From positions 83,857 to 147,856 of the forward strand of contig CANLOE010000003.1 of assembly GCA_947492745.1 (NCBI GenBank): a DNA stretch of 64,000 bases. The letters are read 5' to 3'. Shown here one piece after another: positions 41,174 to 50,600 of the stretch. Each line of letters opens with the position of its first letter. Positions within the stretch are counted from its first letter, which is position 1. A program made the translations under genes and the position numbers. The DNA comes from an uncultured Cyclobacteriaceae bacterium (GTDB lineage Bacteria; Bacteroidota; Bacteroidia; Cytophagales; Cyclobacteriaceae). The notes beneath the pieces are model-generated. The model searched no databases and was not told the origin of the DNA. It saw only the letters and a list, made by a program, of their open reading frames with translations.

Positions 41174-44100
41174 ATGACAGGTTTACTGGAGTACGTTCTA
41201 AAAGAAGTCAAGGCAAAACGGCTATCCAAGACCGCAGCAATGGCTTTGGTCAAAGAAGAGAAATTTGGCTTTGAAGAAAACAAACATAGCAATACAGGGG
41301 AAAAAGGGCTGTATGTATTTGAGGAATGTTGGGTGCCGGAACCGCTTCCGGAAAGCTCAAATGCTCCCGTAGGCACACTTGTTTGCATCCTATCCGATCA
41401 ACAGTGGCAAAATGGCCTACAAATAGCTATGCAGCAAAGTTGTCCTGACTTGAAGCTTATCTTTATAAGTGAGCTTGAGAGATCTCAAAAAGCCTCCAAT
41501 ACTACTTACCGATTGAAATCCTTGACTACTGAGGGCTACTCCGAAGTATTTGAGGAAGTGGCATCGGATCATGACAATGTTATCGGACTGGCCTACATGT
41601 TACCCTTGGAAAATCAAGACCATGTATTCGAAACCGAACACATATTTCATCTGCTGAAAGGATTGGTACCTTCAAAATTAAGGGTAAAAAGCTTGCTGCT
41701 CTGCGGAGAACATCAAGACGATATAAAGCAAGTTTACTTGGAATCATGGCTAGGTTTTGAGCGGTCTACGGGTATTTTCCTGCCGGACATGAAGACCTGT
41801 TGTCTATTCCACGAAAATACGCAACACAATACGCCTTCCATTGATTATTGGTCCGACCTTTTGACAGCCACATTGGGGGCACAAGATTTTTCCAGTGCAC
41901 TGTATAGAGGAGGGCTGCGGCATAGATGCAAGACAGTCCAAAAAGATAGTCTGAATGCTACCGGTATTGCTCAAATGCAACAAAGAGGTACTTACTTGGT
42001 CACTGGAGGCTTAGGAGGTATCGGTTTCCTGTTCTGTGAGTATTTGGCCAAACAGTATTCGGCAAACCTGATTTTGACGGGGCGTTCTCCACTGGACAGT
42101 TCAAAGAAAGAATCGATCAGGCATCTTGAAAGCTATGGTGCAAGTGTGCATTACATTCAGGCAGACATTGCCGACAGTACAGCCATGCAGAAGGGTATCG
42201 ATAGTGTAATGAATGGTCTCAAGAATATAGACGGGGTGATACATTCTGCGGGTATTTCGGGAGCCATGAGCATTTTGGACAAAGACTTTGATTACCATAA
42301 AAAGGTATTGGCCACAAAAATACCGGGTACATTGGTGCTGGATAAGGTACTCTCTGCCTTTGAAGTCAAATTTGTATGCTATTTTTCATCCGTGGCCGCT
42401 GTTCTTGGTGATTTTGGAAGCTGCGACTATGCCATAGGCAATCGCTTCCAGATGGCCTATGCAGCCTATCGCAATCAAAAAGGAATCACAGGGGGCTTTC
42501 ATGGAAACGCCGTATGTATCAACTGGCCTTTGTGGGATGAAGGAGGAATGAATCTTGCGGAAGATGCCGGTCTGGAAATGTACCTACAATCGACCAAGCA
42601 AGCAGTATTGACTACTGATGATGGCATAGCCCTATTTGAAAAACTAATTGGCCAACCGGATGCTCATCATACCGTGTTGAACGGCGAAGTGGAAAGCTTG
42701 AGGGGAATGCTGAAAATGACCCCAACCGTAGCGGCTAAAACAAAGCCCGAAACCGTAACAACACCCGAAGTTAAAAAACCACAGAAAAAACAAGTCCAGA
42801 GTATACCCAGTGAGAACAATAAAAACGTAAAGACTATGTCCAATACAAAGAAAAACGTGGAATCACAGATACTTTCGGACCTTAAAAGTTTGATCGAAGG
42901 CCTATTGAAAATGCCCGTATCAAGGATCGATTCGAAAGCATACCTATCCGATTTTGGATTCGATTCTATCAGTCTTACGCATTTCGCTAAGGTGTTGAGC
43001 GAGCATTATGACCATACCTTTAGCCCTTCGGTATTTTTCAGTTATCCAACATTGGAAAAACTGAAAGAACACCTGAATGCTGATTATGGTGAATTGATGC
43101 AGGGGTTTTATAATAAGCATCAGGCCCCTGAAGTAGAACAAGCTGCTCCGGAGATAGCGCAGGTAAGCCCTGAAGTAACCGCCGTCCCTGATCGTCAAGA
43201 CGAGGAAAGATCGGAAAGTATTGATGCCGCATTATCGGAGGAGGCACCTGACGTGCCCAACCCTTTGCTGGAACCTATAGCCATCGTTGGTATGAGTGGC
43301 CGCTTTCCGGAAGCTGAAAACACCGAAGCACTCTGGGAACTACTATCAAAGGGAGAAAGCGCGATAAAAGAAATATCTTCGGAAAGGTTCGATTGGAAAA
43401 AGTACTATGGAGACCCTTTGAAAGATCCATCGAAAACCAATTGTAAATGGATGGGTGCCGTCCCTGGTGTGAAGGAGTTCGATCCTGCATTTTTCGGCAT
43501 TTCTCCCCGAGAGGCCAATGATATGGACCCCAGACAAAGGCTACTCCTGCAAGAGTCATGGAAAGCCTTGGAAGATGCGGGGTATGGCCCTGATGACCTG
43601 AATGCCAAAACAGTAGGGATGTTCGTCGGTGTAGAACAAGGGGATTACCTACAGGTATCGGGCGGTGCCGGGAATGTCACCTCAAATCACGATGGAATCC
43701 TCTCTTCCCGATTGGCCTACTTACTGGATTTCAAAGGCCCCGTGCTGGCGATCAATACCGCTTGCTCTTCGGGCTTGGTGGCGGCTCATCAAGCTTGCCA
43801 AAGTCTCAGAAATGGAGAATGCGATACGATGCTCGCAGCGGGCGTAAACCTCGTACTTAGCCCTGAAGCTTTCGTGACCATGGGACAGGCAGGAATGCTT
43901 TCCTCAGATGGAAAATGCCATACCTTTGATAAAAAAGCCAATGGGATGGTCCCTTCTGAAGCAGTAGTGGTCGTAGTACTGAAGCGCCTTTCGCAAGCGA
44001 AAGCAGATGGCGATCCTATCCATGCGGTCATTAAGGGTAGTGGGGTGAACTATGATGGAAATACCAATGGTATCACCGCGCCCAATGGAGCATCACAGGC

Positions 44101-46528
44101 TACTTTGATGAAGTCAGTCTATCAAAAATATAAAATCGACCCTGAGGAGATATCCTATGTAGTCACCCATGGTACGGGTACCCGATTGGGCGACCCTGTA
44201 GAAGTGAATGCGCTTCAGGATACTTACCGATCATTGACCCAGAAGAAAAATTATTGCGCGCTTACTTCCACGAAGACCAACTTCGGGCATACATTTGCCG
44301 CTTCCGGTCTATTGAGCCTGGTCAGTCTGGTAAAATCATTACAGACAAAGTCGATTCCGGCCAGTCTCAACTGTGACGAAGAAAACGAATTTATCAACTG
44401 GAACGACAGCCCTTTTTATGTGAACAAATCACTCAAGCCATGGCCGGATACAGCGGAAGGAACAGCTAGGAACGGGGCGATAAGTGCCTTTGGTATGAGT
44501 GGTACAAACGCTCATATGGTAATCAGTGACTATCCAACAGTGAGCAATCGACAGCGTCGGGAACTTCCCCGGTATATCTTGCCCTTTTCGGCAAAATCCG
44601 CCGAATCGTTAAAGGCTGCCGTAGATAAAATGGTAACCCATCTTGAAAGTGAATCAGTCGTCGATAAAGATCTCACTGATATTTCGTACACGATGCTTTC
44701 CGGGCGTCATCATTTCGGTCATCGATATGCTATTGTGGTAAGTAATGCCAAAGAAGCCGTGGATACACTAAAAGAATATGGAAAAGAAGGGTATTTGCCC
44801 AACGCTTTTGAGGGGCAGGTACCTCGGGGTTTTGATGGTAAAAGAACGATCAAAAAATTTATCAGCGTACTTTCATCGGAAAGTGCTGACCAGTATGATG
44901 ACCCAACAGCTTACGATGAATCAATGTCCGATCTGGCTGAATTTTATGTTCAGGGCTATGACTTGCCTTCCGACAGACTCTTCAATAACCTGTCGATAAG
45001 AAAAGTTCATTTACCCACCTATACCTTTTCAAAACAGCACTACTGGGTCAAGGAAAAGAAGAAGAAAGCCGATGTGGCCATAAAACTACCGCAGAAAGAA
45101 AGTGTAGTACAGATAACTCCTCACATAACACAAAGCGAAGAACGCTCTATACATCGAAAAACTACTAATGGCGTCAAGAGAACAGGCCTAAAAAGAGAGC
45201 TGCCCACTGTCCCAAAAACTACATTGAAGGATAATAGTGATACTTACCCACAGATATCACTCGCGGATACCGCACAGATAGCTACAAGTACAGCAAATGA
45301 AAATGGGGCAAGGTCGATTCATGGGACAAAAGCCCATTCGGTAATGCCTACACCGTTACAAAGTGCTTACAATAAGGATTTTGAGGTGCGAAAGGCATCA
45401 TCGAATGGACTGCACGGTACTGCTAAGACTGATACCGTAGTGCGCAAAACGGTACTGTTGTCTACCATCGAAGATTGGCTTTGTACTAGTCTAGCGGAAG
45501 CACTTTTCATAGATGTGGATAGTATCGGGATGGAGCAGCAGTTTGTCGATCTGGGGCTGGACTCCATTATCGGTGTAGAATGGGTACGTGCTATCAATGT
45601 CAATTACAACATTTCCCTATCGGCAACAATGCTATACGACTATCCTACTGTTAGTGAGCTTTCCATATTCCTACAAGGAGAGATCAACGATGGGGAGAGC
45701 GCCAGCGATACTTCAGAGGAGCGTCAAAGTACGATCTTAGCCAGTCCGGAACCAATAGCGGTAGCGTCTCCCACTCCGACAAGTAATGGTCAGGTCGAAG
45801 TGGTTCAGCAAGAAACCGTGTCGTTGTCGTCTATTGAAGACTGGCTTTGCTCCAGTCTGGCAGAGGCACTTTTCATAGATGTGGATAGTATCGGGATGGA
45901 GCAGCAGTTTGTGGATCTGGGGCTGGACTCTATTATCGGTGTCGAGTGGGTGCGTGCTATCAATATCGAATATAGTGCCTCCCTATCGGCAACACTTCTA
46001 TATGACTATCCTACCATTAGTGAACTCGCTAAGTTTATCAGCAAGGAATTGCAGTTTAGCGATGAACCATTGGATAAGTATCCTACTGCCCAAGCACCGG
46101 AAATAGGTACCCATACATACTATAATAATGCCCCTGTACAAGACGATGCTAGAGATGCTTACTCCTTGGAAGAAATTTTACAAAAAGTAGAACAAGGAGT
46201 GATGGATGCCAATAGTGCCGACCATCTATTTGTCGATTCTTATGTGCAAGATAATAACGGCCAAGGAACAAGTGCGATTACTGCTACTGCCCATCATGTG
46301 GAAATTGCAGAGGTTATTGTACAGCACTTAAAAGAGGTTATTCCAGAGTTGGCCGATCAGCAAATCGTATCCAATGATAGTTTGCGGGAACTAGGGGCAA
46401 ATTCTGTGGACCGTGCCGAAATTATCATGAAATCTCTGGCGACATTATCTATAGAAGTTCCTTTAACCTCTCTGACGGGAGCCAGCAATATTACAGAATT
46501 AGCTGAATTGATGGGAGAGGCCTCATAG
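41174..46528 (+). CDS. Trans-AT PKS subunit 5: KR-ACP / KS-ACP-ACP-donor ACP
   Basis: 1784 aa. It starts with a docking-like hairpin, then a KR (core from about 273, YLVTGGLGGIG; Ser in YFSSVAAV; Tyr in CDYAIGN) and an ACP (Ser598). These complete the module whose KS ends PKS subunit 4. The KR lacks the Asp seen in other KRs of this cluster (HSAGISGAMS), pointing to A-type stereochemistry. A KS follows (about 705-1125, Cys864; THGTGT and NFGHT) and then two beta-branch ACPs (Ser1464/Trp1470 and Ser1586/Trp1592). A docking-like hairpin lies near 1663-1688 and a donor-type ACP (Ser1744, GANSVDRAEI) ends the protein. Its C-terminal architecture matches PKS subunits 1 and 2. Predicted outputs: hydroxyl at module 9, beta-branch at module 10. 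Confidence 0.94.
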   Translation: MTGLLEYVLKEVKAKRLSKTAAMALVKEEKFGFEENKHSNTGEKGLYVFEECWVPEPLPESSNAPVGTLVCILSDQQWQNGLQIAMQQSCPDLKLIFISELERSQKASNTTYRLKSLTTEGYSEVFEEVASDHDNVIGLAYMLPLENQDHVFETEHIFHLLKGLVPSKLRVKSLLLCGEHQDDIKQVYLESWLGFERSTGIFLPDMKTCCLFHENTQHNTPSIDYWSDLLTATLGAQDFSSALYRGGLRHRCKTVQKDSLNATGIAQMQQRGTYLVTGGLGGIGFLFCEYLAKQYSANLILTGRSPLDSSKKESIRHLESYGASVHYIQADIADSTAMQKGIDSVMNGLKNIDGVIHSAGISGAMSILDKDFDYHKKVLATKIPGTLVLDKVLSAFEVKFVCYFSSVAAVLGDFGSCDYAIGNRFQMAYAAYRNQKGITGGFHGNAVCINWPLWDEGGMNLAEDAGLEMYLQSTKQAVLTTDDGIALFEKLIGQPDAHHTVLNGEVESLRGMLKMTPTVAAKTKPETVTTPEVKKPQKKQVQSIPSENNKNVKTMSNTKKNVESQILSDLKSLIEGLLKMPVSRIDSKAYLSDFGFDSISLTHFAKVLSEHYDHTFSPSVFFSYPTLEKLKEHLNADYGELMQGFYNKHQAPEVEQAAPEIAQVSPEVTAVPDRQDEERSESIDAALSEEAPDVPNPLLEPIAIVGMSGRFPEAENTEALWELLSKGESAIKEISSERFDWKKYYGDPLKDPSKTNCKWMGAVPGVKEFDPAFFGISPREANDMDPRQRLLLQESWKALEDAGYGPDDLNAKTVGMFVGVEQGDYLQVSGGAGNVTSNHDGILSSRLAYLLDFKGPVLAINTACSSGLVAAHQACQSLRNGECDTMLAAGVNLVLSPEAFVTMGQAGMLSSDGKCHTFDKKANGMVPSEAVVVVVLKRLSQAKADGDPIHAVIKGSGVNYDGNTNGITAPNGASQATLMKSVYQKYKIDPEEISYVVTHGTGTRLGDPVEVNALQDTYRSLTQKKNYCALTSTKTNFGHTFAASGLLSLVSLVKSLQTKSIPASLNCDEENEFINWNDSPFYVNKSLKPWPDTAEGTARNGAISAFGMSGTNAHMVISDYPTVSNRQRRELPRYILPFSAKSAESLKAAVDKMVTHLESESVVDKDLTDISYTMLSGRHHFGHRYAIVVSNAKEAVDTLKEYGKEGYLPNAFEGQVPRGFDGKRTIKKFISVLSSESADQYDDPTAYDESMSDLAEFYVQGYDLPSDRLFNNLSIRKVHLPTYTFSKQHYWVKEKKKKADVAIKLPQKESVVQITPHITQSEERSIHRKTTNGVKRTGLKRELPTVPKTTLKDNSDTYPQISLADTAQIATSTANENGARSIHGTKAHSVMPTPLQSAYNKDFEVRKASSNGLHGTAKTDTVVRKTVLLSTIEDWLCTSLAEALFIDVDSIGMEQQFVDLGLDSIIGVEWVRAINVNYNISLSATMLYDYPTVSELSIFLQGEINDGESASDTSEERQSTILASPEPIAVASPTPTSNGQVEVVQQETVSLSSIEDWLCSSLAEALFIDVDSIGMEQQFVDLGLDSIIGVEWVRAINIEYSASLSATLLYDYPTISELAKFISKELQFSDEPLDKYPTAQAPEIGTHTYYNNAPVQDDARDAYSLEEILQKVEQGVMDANSADHLFVDSYVQDNNGQGTSAITATAHHVEIAEVIVQHLKEVIPELADQQIVSNDSLRELGANSVDRAEIIMKSLATLSIEVPLTSLTGASNITELAELMGEAS
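45500..45930 (+). repeat. Near-identical direct repeat in the two beta-branch ACPs of PKS subunit 5
   Basis: Bases 45500-45564 and 45866-45930 (offset 366 bp) differ at only one of 65 positions, including synonymous sites. Similarity continues on both sides at lower identity over the full ACP (about 45460-45660 and 45826-46026). Such identity suggests recent duplication or gene conversion and could also cause assembly collapse. Confidence 0.85.
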
Positions 46529-46893
46529 CGCTACCCTTTTATCCTGTAGTCTAGACACGTAGTTCCCATCAGCGTTTCTACAAATTATCTATGCAATAGA
46601 TCGGCATGATAGCGTGCGATTATTGATTCCTCACAGAAAGTTGACTCTAGATGTTCTGGACTCAATTTATTAAGGTTTCCGCACTTGATTTAGGTCATGC
46701 ACTATGTTTATGTGCTAGTTAGAAAATGTAAGGGAAAAAGTAAGATGGAGATGATTGCTTACCAAGCAGCATGTAGGGAGAATACCGGCCTACCATCACC
46801 TCTTGATTGGGCTTTTAAATAATGATCAAGGTGAGAATATAATGGTTTTTCAAAGGCAAAACCAAGATCGATACAAGACTTAAAATATAAAAA
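46529..46893. other. 365-bp intergenic gap before the second ECH2
   Basis: No reading frame, tRNA, strong terminator or element end is recognisable here. The sequence becomes A/T rich close to ATG 46894. The gap separates PKS subunit 5 from the ECH2-PKS6-PKS7 group, so a promoter for that group could lie here, but I cannot point to a convincing consensus. Confidence 0.4.
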
Positions 46894-47646
46894 ATGTTAG
46901 ATAAAGAAGTAGGCCTCAGTGAGGTCGAACCCGGAATTGTCCAGTTGACAATGCAGGACAGAGCGAATAAGAACACCTTCTCCAAAGAATTGATTATCGG
47001 TTTGATCGATGCCTTCAAGACAATAGCATCTTATGATCACTGCAAAGTAGTCATTCTTACGGGTTATGATAATTATTTTGCTTCTGGCGGTACTCAGGAA
47101 GGTTTGCTTGCGATTTATAAAAATGAGACTACCTTTTCAGAGGTGAACTTCTACAGTCTAGCGCTGGATTGTAATGTTCCCGTGATTTCAGCAATGCAGG
47201 GCCACGGAATAGGTGGGGGTTTTGTTATGGGATTGTTTGCTGACTTTGTTATTCTGAGCCGAGAAAGTGTTTACACGACCAACTTCATGAGGTATGGTTT
47301 TACCCCGGGCATGGGTGCCACTTATATCTTGGAGAAAAAACTGGGAATCGTGCTGGCCGAAGAAATGCTGATGACGGCAGACAACTATCGCGGTGCTGAT
47401 TTGGAAAAAAGAGGCATACCCTTCCCTGTTTGTCCAAGAGCTGACGTTATGGAAAAGGCTATGGATTTGGCCAGAAAGTTAGCAGAAAAACCAAAGGCAT
47501 CCTTGTCCATACTCAAACGGCATCTTACCCGATCTATACAGTCTCAACTCCCCGGTTTCATAGAGCAAGAACTAGCTATGCACGAAAGGACCTTTCATGA
47601 ACCGGAAGTGAAGGACCGCATCTTATCATTGTTTGGAAAAAAATAA
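46894..47646 (+). CDS. Enoyl-CoA hydratase homologue ECH2, copy 2 (beta-branch decarboxylase)
   Basis: 250 aa, crotonase fold, with FASGGTQE, SAMQGHGIGGGFVMGLFADF and YGFTPGMGATY. It is very similar to the ECH2 at 11601-12359, and like that gene it sits directly before a PKS gene (11-bp gap) whose protein begins with a docking hairpin and a KS of the same subtype. It also directly follows a PKS subunit that ends in tandem beta-branch ACPs plus a donor-type ACP. It probably performs the decarboxylation step for the module-10 branch. No second HCS or ECH1 accompanies it. Confidence 0.92.
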   Translation: MLDKEVGLSEVEPGIVQLTMQDRANKNTFSKELIIGLIDAFKTIASYDHCKVVILTGYDNYFASGGTQEGLLAIYKNETTFSEVNFYSLALDCNVPVISAMQGHGIGGGFVMGLFADFVILSRESVYTTNFMRYGFTPGMGATYILEKKLGIVLAEEMLMTADNYRGADLEKRGIPFPVCPRADVMEKAMDLARKLAEKPKASLSILKRHLTRSIQSQLPGFIEQELAMHERTFHEPEVKDRILSLFGKK

Positions 47647-47657
47647 TACATCTAATT

Positions 47658-50600
47658 ATGAACTCTAAAGATATTTTCAAGGCACTTCGTGCAGGAAAGA
47701 TAAACTCCAAAGAGGCTCAAATGGCGTTGGAAAAACTTTTCGTACCTAATACTGGACTGAAAAACATAGGTGAAGTGAAAAATGTTAGCGAACGAAAACG
47801 GGATACCCCGCTTAGGGAGGAAAATACCTTGCACAAAAAGCTGGATACGGATATTACAGAACGAAATAAGAATGCCATCGCTATTATAGGTATGTCCGGA
47901 AGATACCCTGGAGCTGATAACCTATCCGACTACTGGAAAAATCTGAAAAATGGGGTGAATTCAGTTGTAGAGATTCCCAAATCACGGTGGGATACAGAGA
48001 AATATTATGATCCTGAAATCGGGAAAAAAGGAAAAATGTACTGCAAATGGATGGGCTTCTTGGACAATGTGGAAAATTTTGACCCCATGTTCTTTTCCAT
48101 AACACCCGCCGAAGCAGAGGTTATGGATCCTCAGCACCGTATCTTTCTTCAAGAAGGGTACAAAGCGTTTGAAGATGCGGGCTATGGAGGAAAAGAACTT
48201 GATGGTGTCAAGTGCGGAGTGTACCTCGGTATAATGAGCAACGAATACATCTTCTTGCTACAAAGGAGTAAGCAGGCCAATGTCAATATCACGGGAAACA
48301 GTTATGCCATAGGAGCCGCAAGAATACCCTATTATTTGAATCTCAAAGGACCGGCCATACCTACTGATACCGCTTGTTCCTCTTCTTTGGTCTCAACACA
48401 CCTGGCCTGCCAAGCTCTAAAAACCCATGACATTGACATGGCACTGGTGGGTGGGGTAACACTTTACCTTACTCCCGAAACCTACATAGGCATGAGCGGG
48501 GCAGGGATGCTATCTCGAAATGGGCAGTGCAAAACTTTTGACAACGAGGCCGATGGATTCGTGCCCGGTGAGGGAGTAGGAAGTATGGTGTTAAAACGTC
48601 TATCCGATGCTGAAAGAGATGGAGATCATATTTATGGGGTTATCATAGGTTCAGGAGTCAATCAAGATGGGAAATCAAATGGTATAACCGCCCCGAACGT
48701 AAAAAGCCAGATTGCACTAGAGCGAGAAATCTATGAAAAGAATAACATCCATCCGGAGACGATATCGTATATAGAGGCGCATGGAACAGGTACCAAATTG
48801 GGCGACCCCATAGAACTTGAAGCCTTATCCAAAGTCTTTGAGAAAAAAACCCGGAAAAAAGGTTTTTGTGGAATAGGCTCTGTCAAAAGCAATCTGGGAC
48901 ATACATCAGCGGCTGCGGGAATAGCAGGGATACAGAAAGTATTACTTTCCATGAGGCATCAAAAACTTGCACCTACACTCAACTTCAAAACACCCAATAA
49001 CCATTTTGATTTCAAGAACTCCCCACTGTATGTGAATGATAAACTGAAGAACTGGGAGTCGAGAACCCCCAGAAGGGCAGCGGTCAGCTCTTTTGGGTAT
49101 AGCGGCACAAATGCACACTTGGTCATAGAGGAGTATACCAAAGCTGGTCCAGTACCCACAACACAGGAAAATGGACCGATTTTATTCGTGCTTTCAGCTA
49201 ATGACCGAGGGGTACTGAAAAGGTATGCAGGTAAAATGTACGAGTATATCAAGGCCAATGTCGATATAAATCTTTACGATCTGGCCTATACCCTACAATG
49301 TAGCCGCGATAGCATGTTGTTTCGTATGTCTTTTGTAGCTTTTTCATACCGTGAACTCCTTAATAAACTGGGGGCCTATCTAAACAACAAACCCTGTGCT
49401 ACGCTCACGCTGGGCAATACCAGAAAGGACAGAAAAAAAATACGTCTCTTGATGGACCGGTCTTCTAGACATATTCTTGAAGATTGGCTGAATAGACTCG
49501 ACCTTAAGAATCTTGGCGAACACTGGGCCTATGGACTGTCCATTGACTGGAAGCGCCTTTATAATAATAATACCTTACCAAGGAGAATCAGTCTTCCAAC
49601 CTATCCTTTTTTGGAAGAACGTTGTTGGCCCGAACTGAATGACCATATTGTTCAAACTTCTTCTAGAGAAGAGAGTGCCGGAACAACCAAATTTCTACAG
49701 AAAGGGTGGAAGCCAAATGAAATTACCAGCGTAAAAAAAATAGATAAAGCGGTAGCCATCCTGTCCAATAAGGCTACACTCGAACTGGCCCAGCTTATCG
49801 AAGAACAATTGCCGGAAGCCGAAATCATAGAGGAAGGTTTATCCCGAACGGACTATCAATGGGATAGATATGGTGCAGCTATCGATCTCATTGGATGCAG
49901 CGACAGTGATGACAGATCTATCGACTGGATACCTTGGTTTCAGCAATTGATCGACAATAACCGAAATGGTGAGCTGATCTTACTATGTGTGACAAAAAGT
50001 TTGGAAGCCTATAAAAATACAGCCATAAACCTGACGGGCGCGACAAGGGCAGCACTCTTTAGAATGTTACAGAATGAGTATGGTAACTTGATTTCTAGGC
50101 ATATAGACATAGAAAACAAAGCCTGTCTGCAAAAAGTAAGTAAGCAAATACTGGAAGAACTGAACAATCGTTCCGTTGAAGATGTAGAAGTTTGTTATCG
50201 TAATGGGCAACGATTTTCGATGTACCTCAAAGAAAATAAAACCCATGTCAGCGAACGAAATAATATAAAAATCGATCCTTCTAATGTATTGCTGATTACC
50301 GGAGGGACCAAAGGCATAGGAGCATTGTGTGCAGAACATTTTGTAAAACAATATGGAGTAAAAAAATTAGTTCTGATGGGTAGGGAGGTTTTCCCGCCCC
50401 GTGATCAATGGGATACCTATCTGGATAAGGACACCCCTTTATCGGAAAAGATAAAACATATCCGAAACTTAGAAGGTTTGGGAGCAGAAGTATCCGCATT
50501 GTCCATAGACCTTACCGATACTGCTATTGTAAGCCGGAATCTGGAAAAAATCAGGCAAGAAATGGGACAGATCGGAGGCGTAATTCATAGTGCAGGTTTT

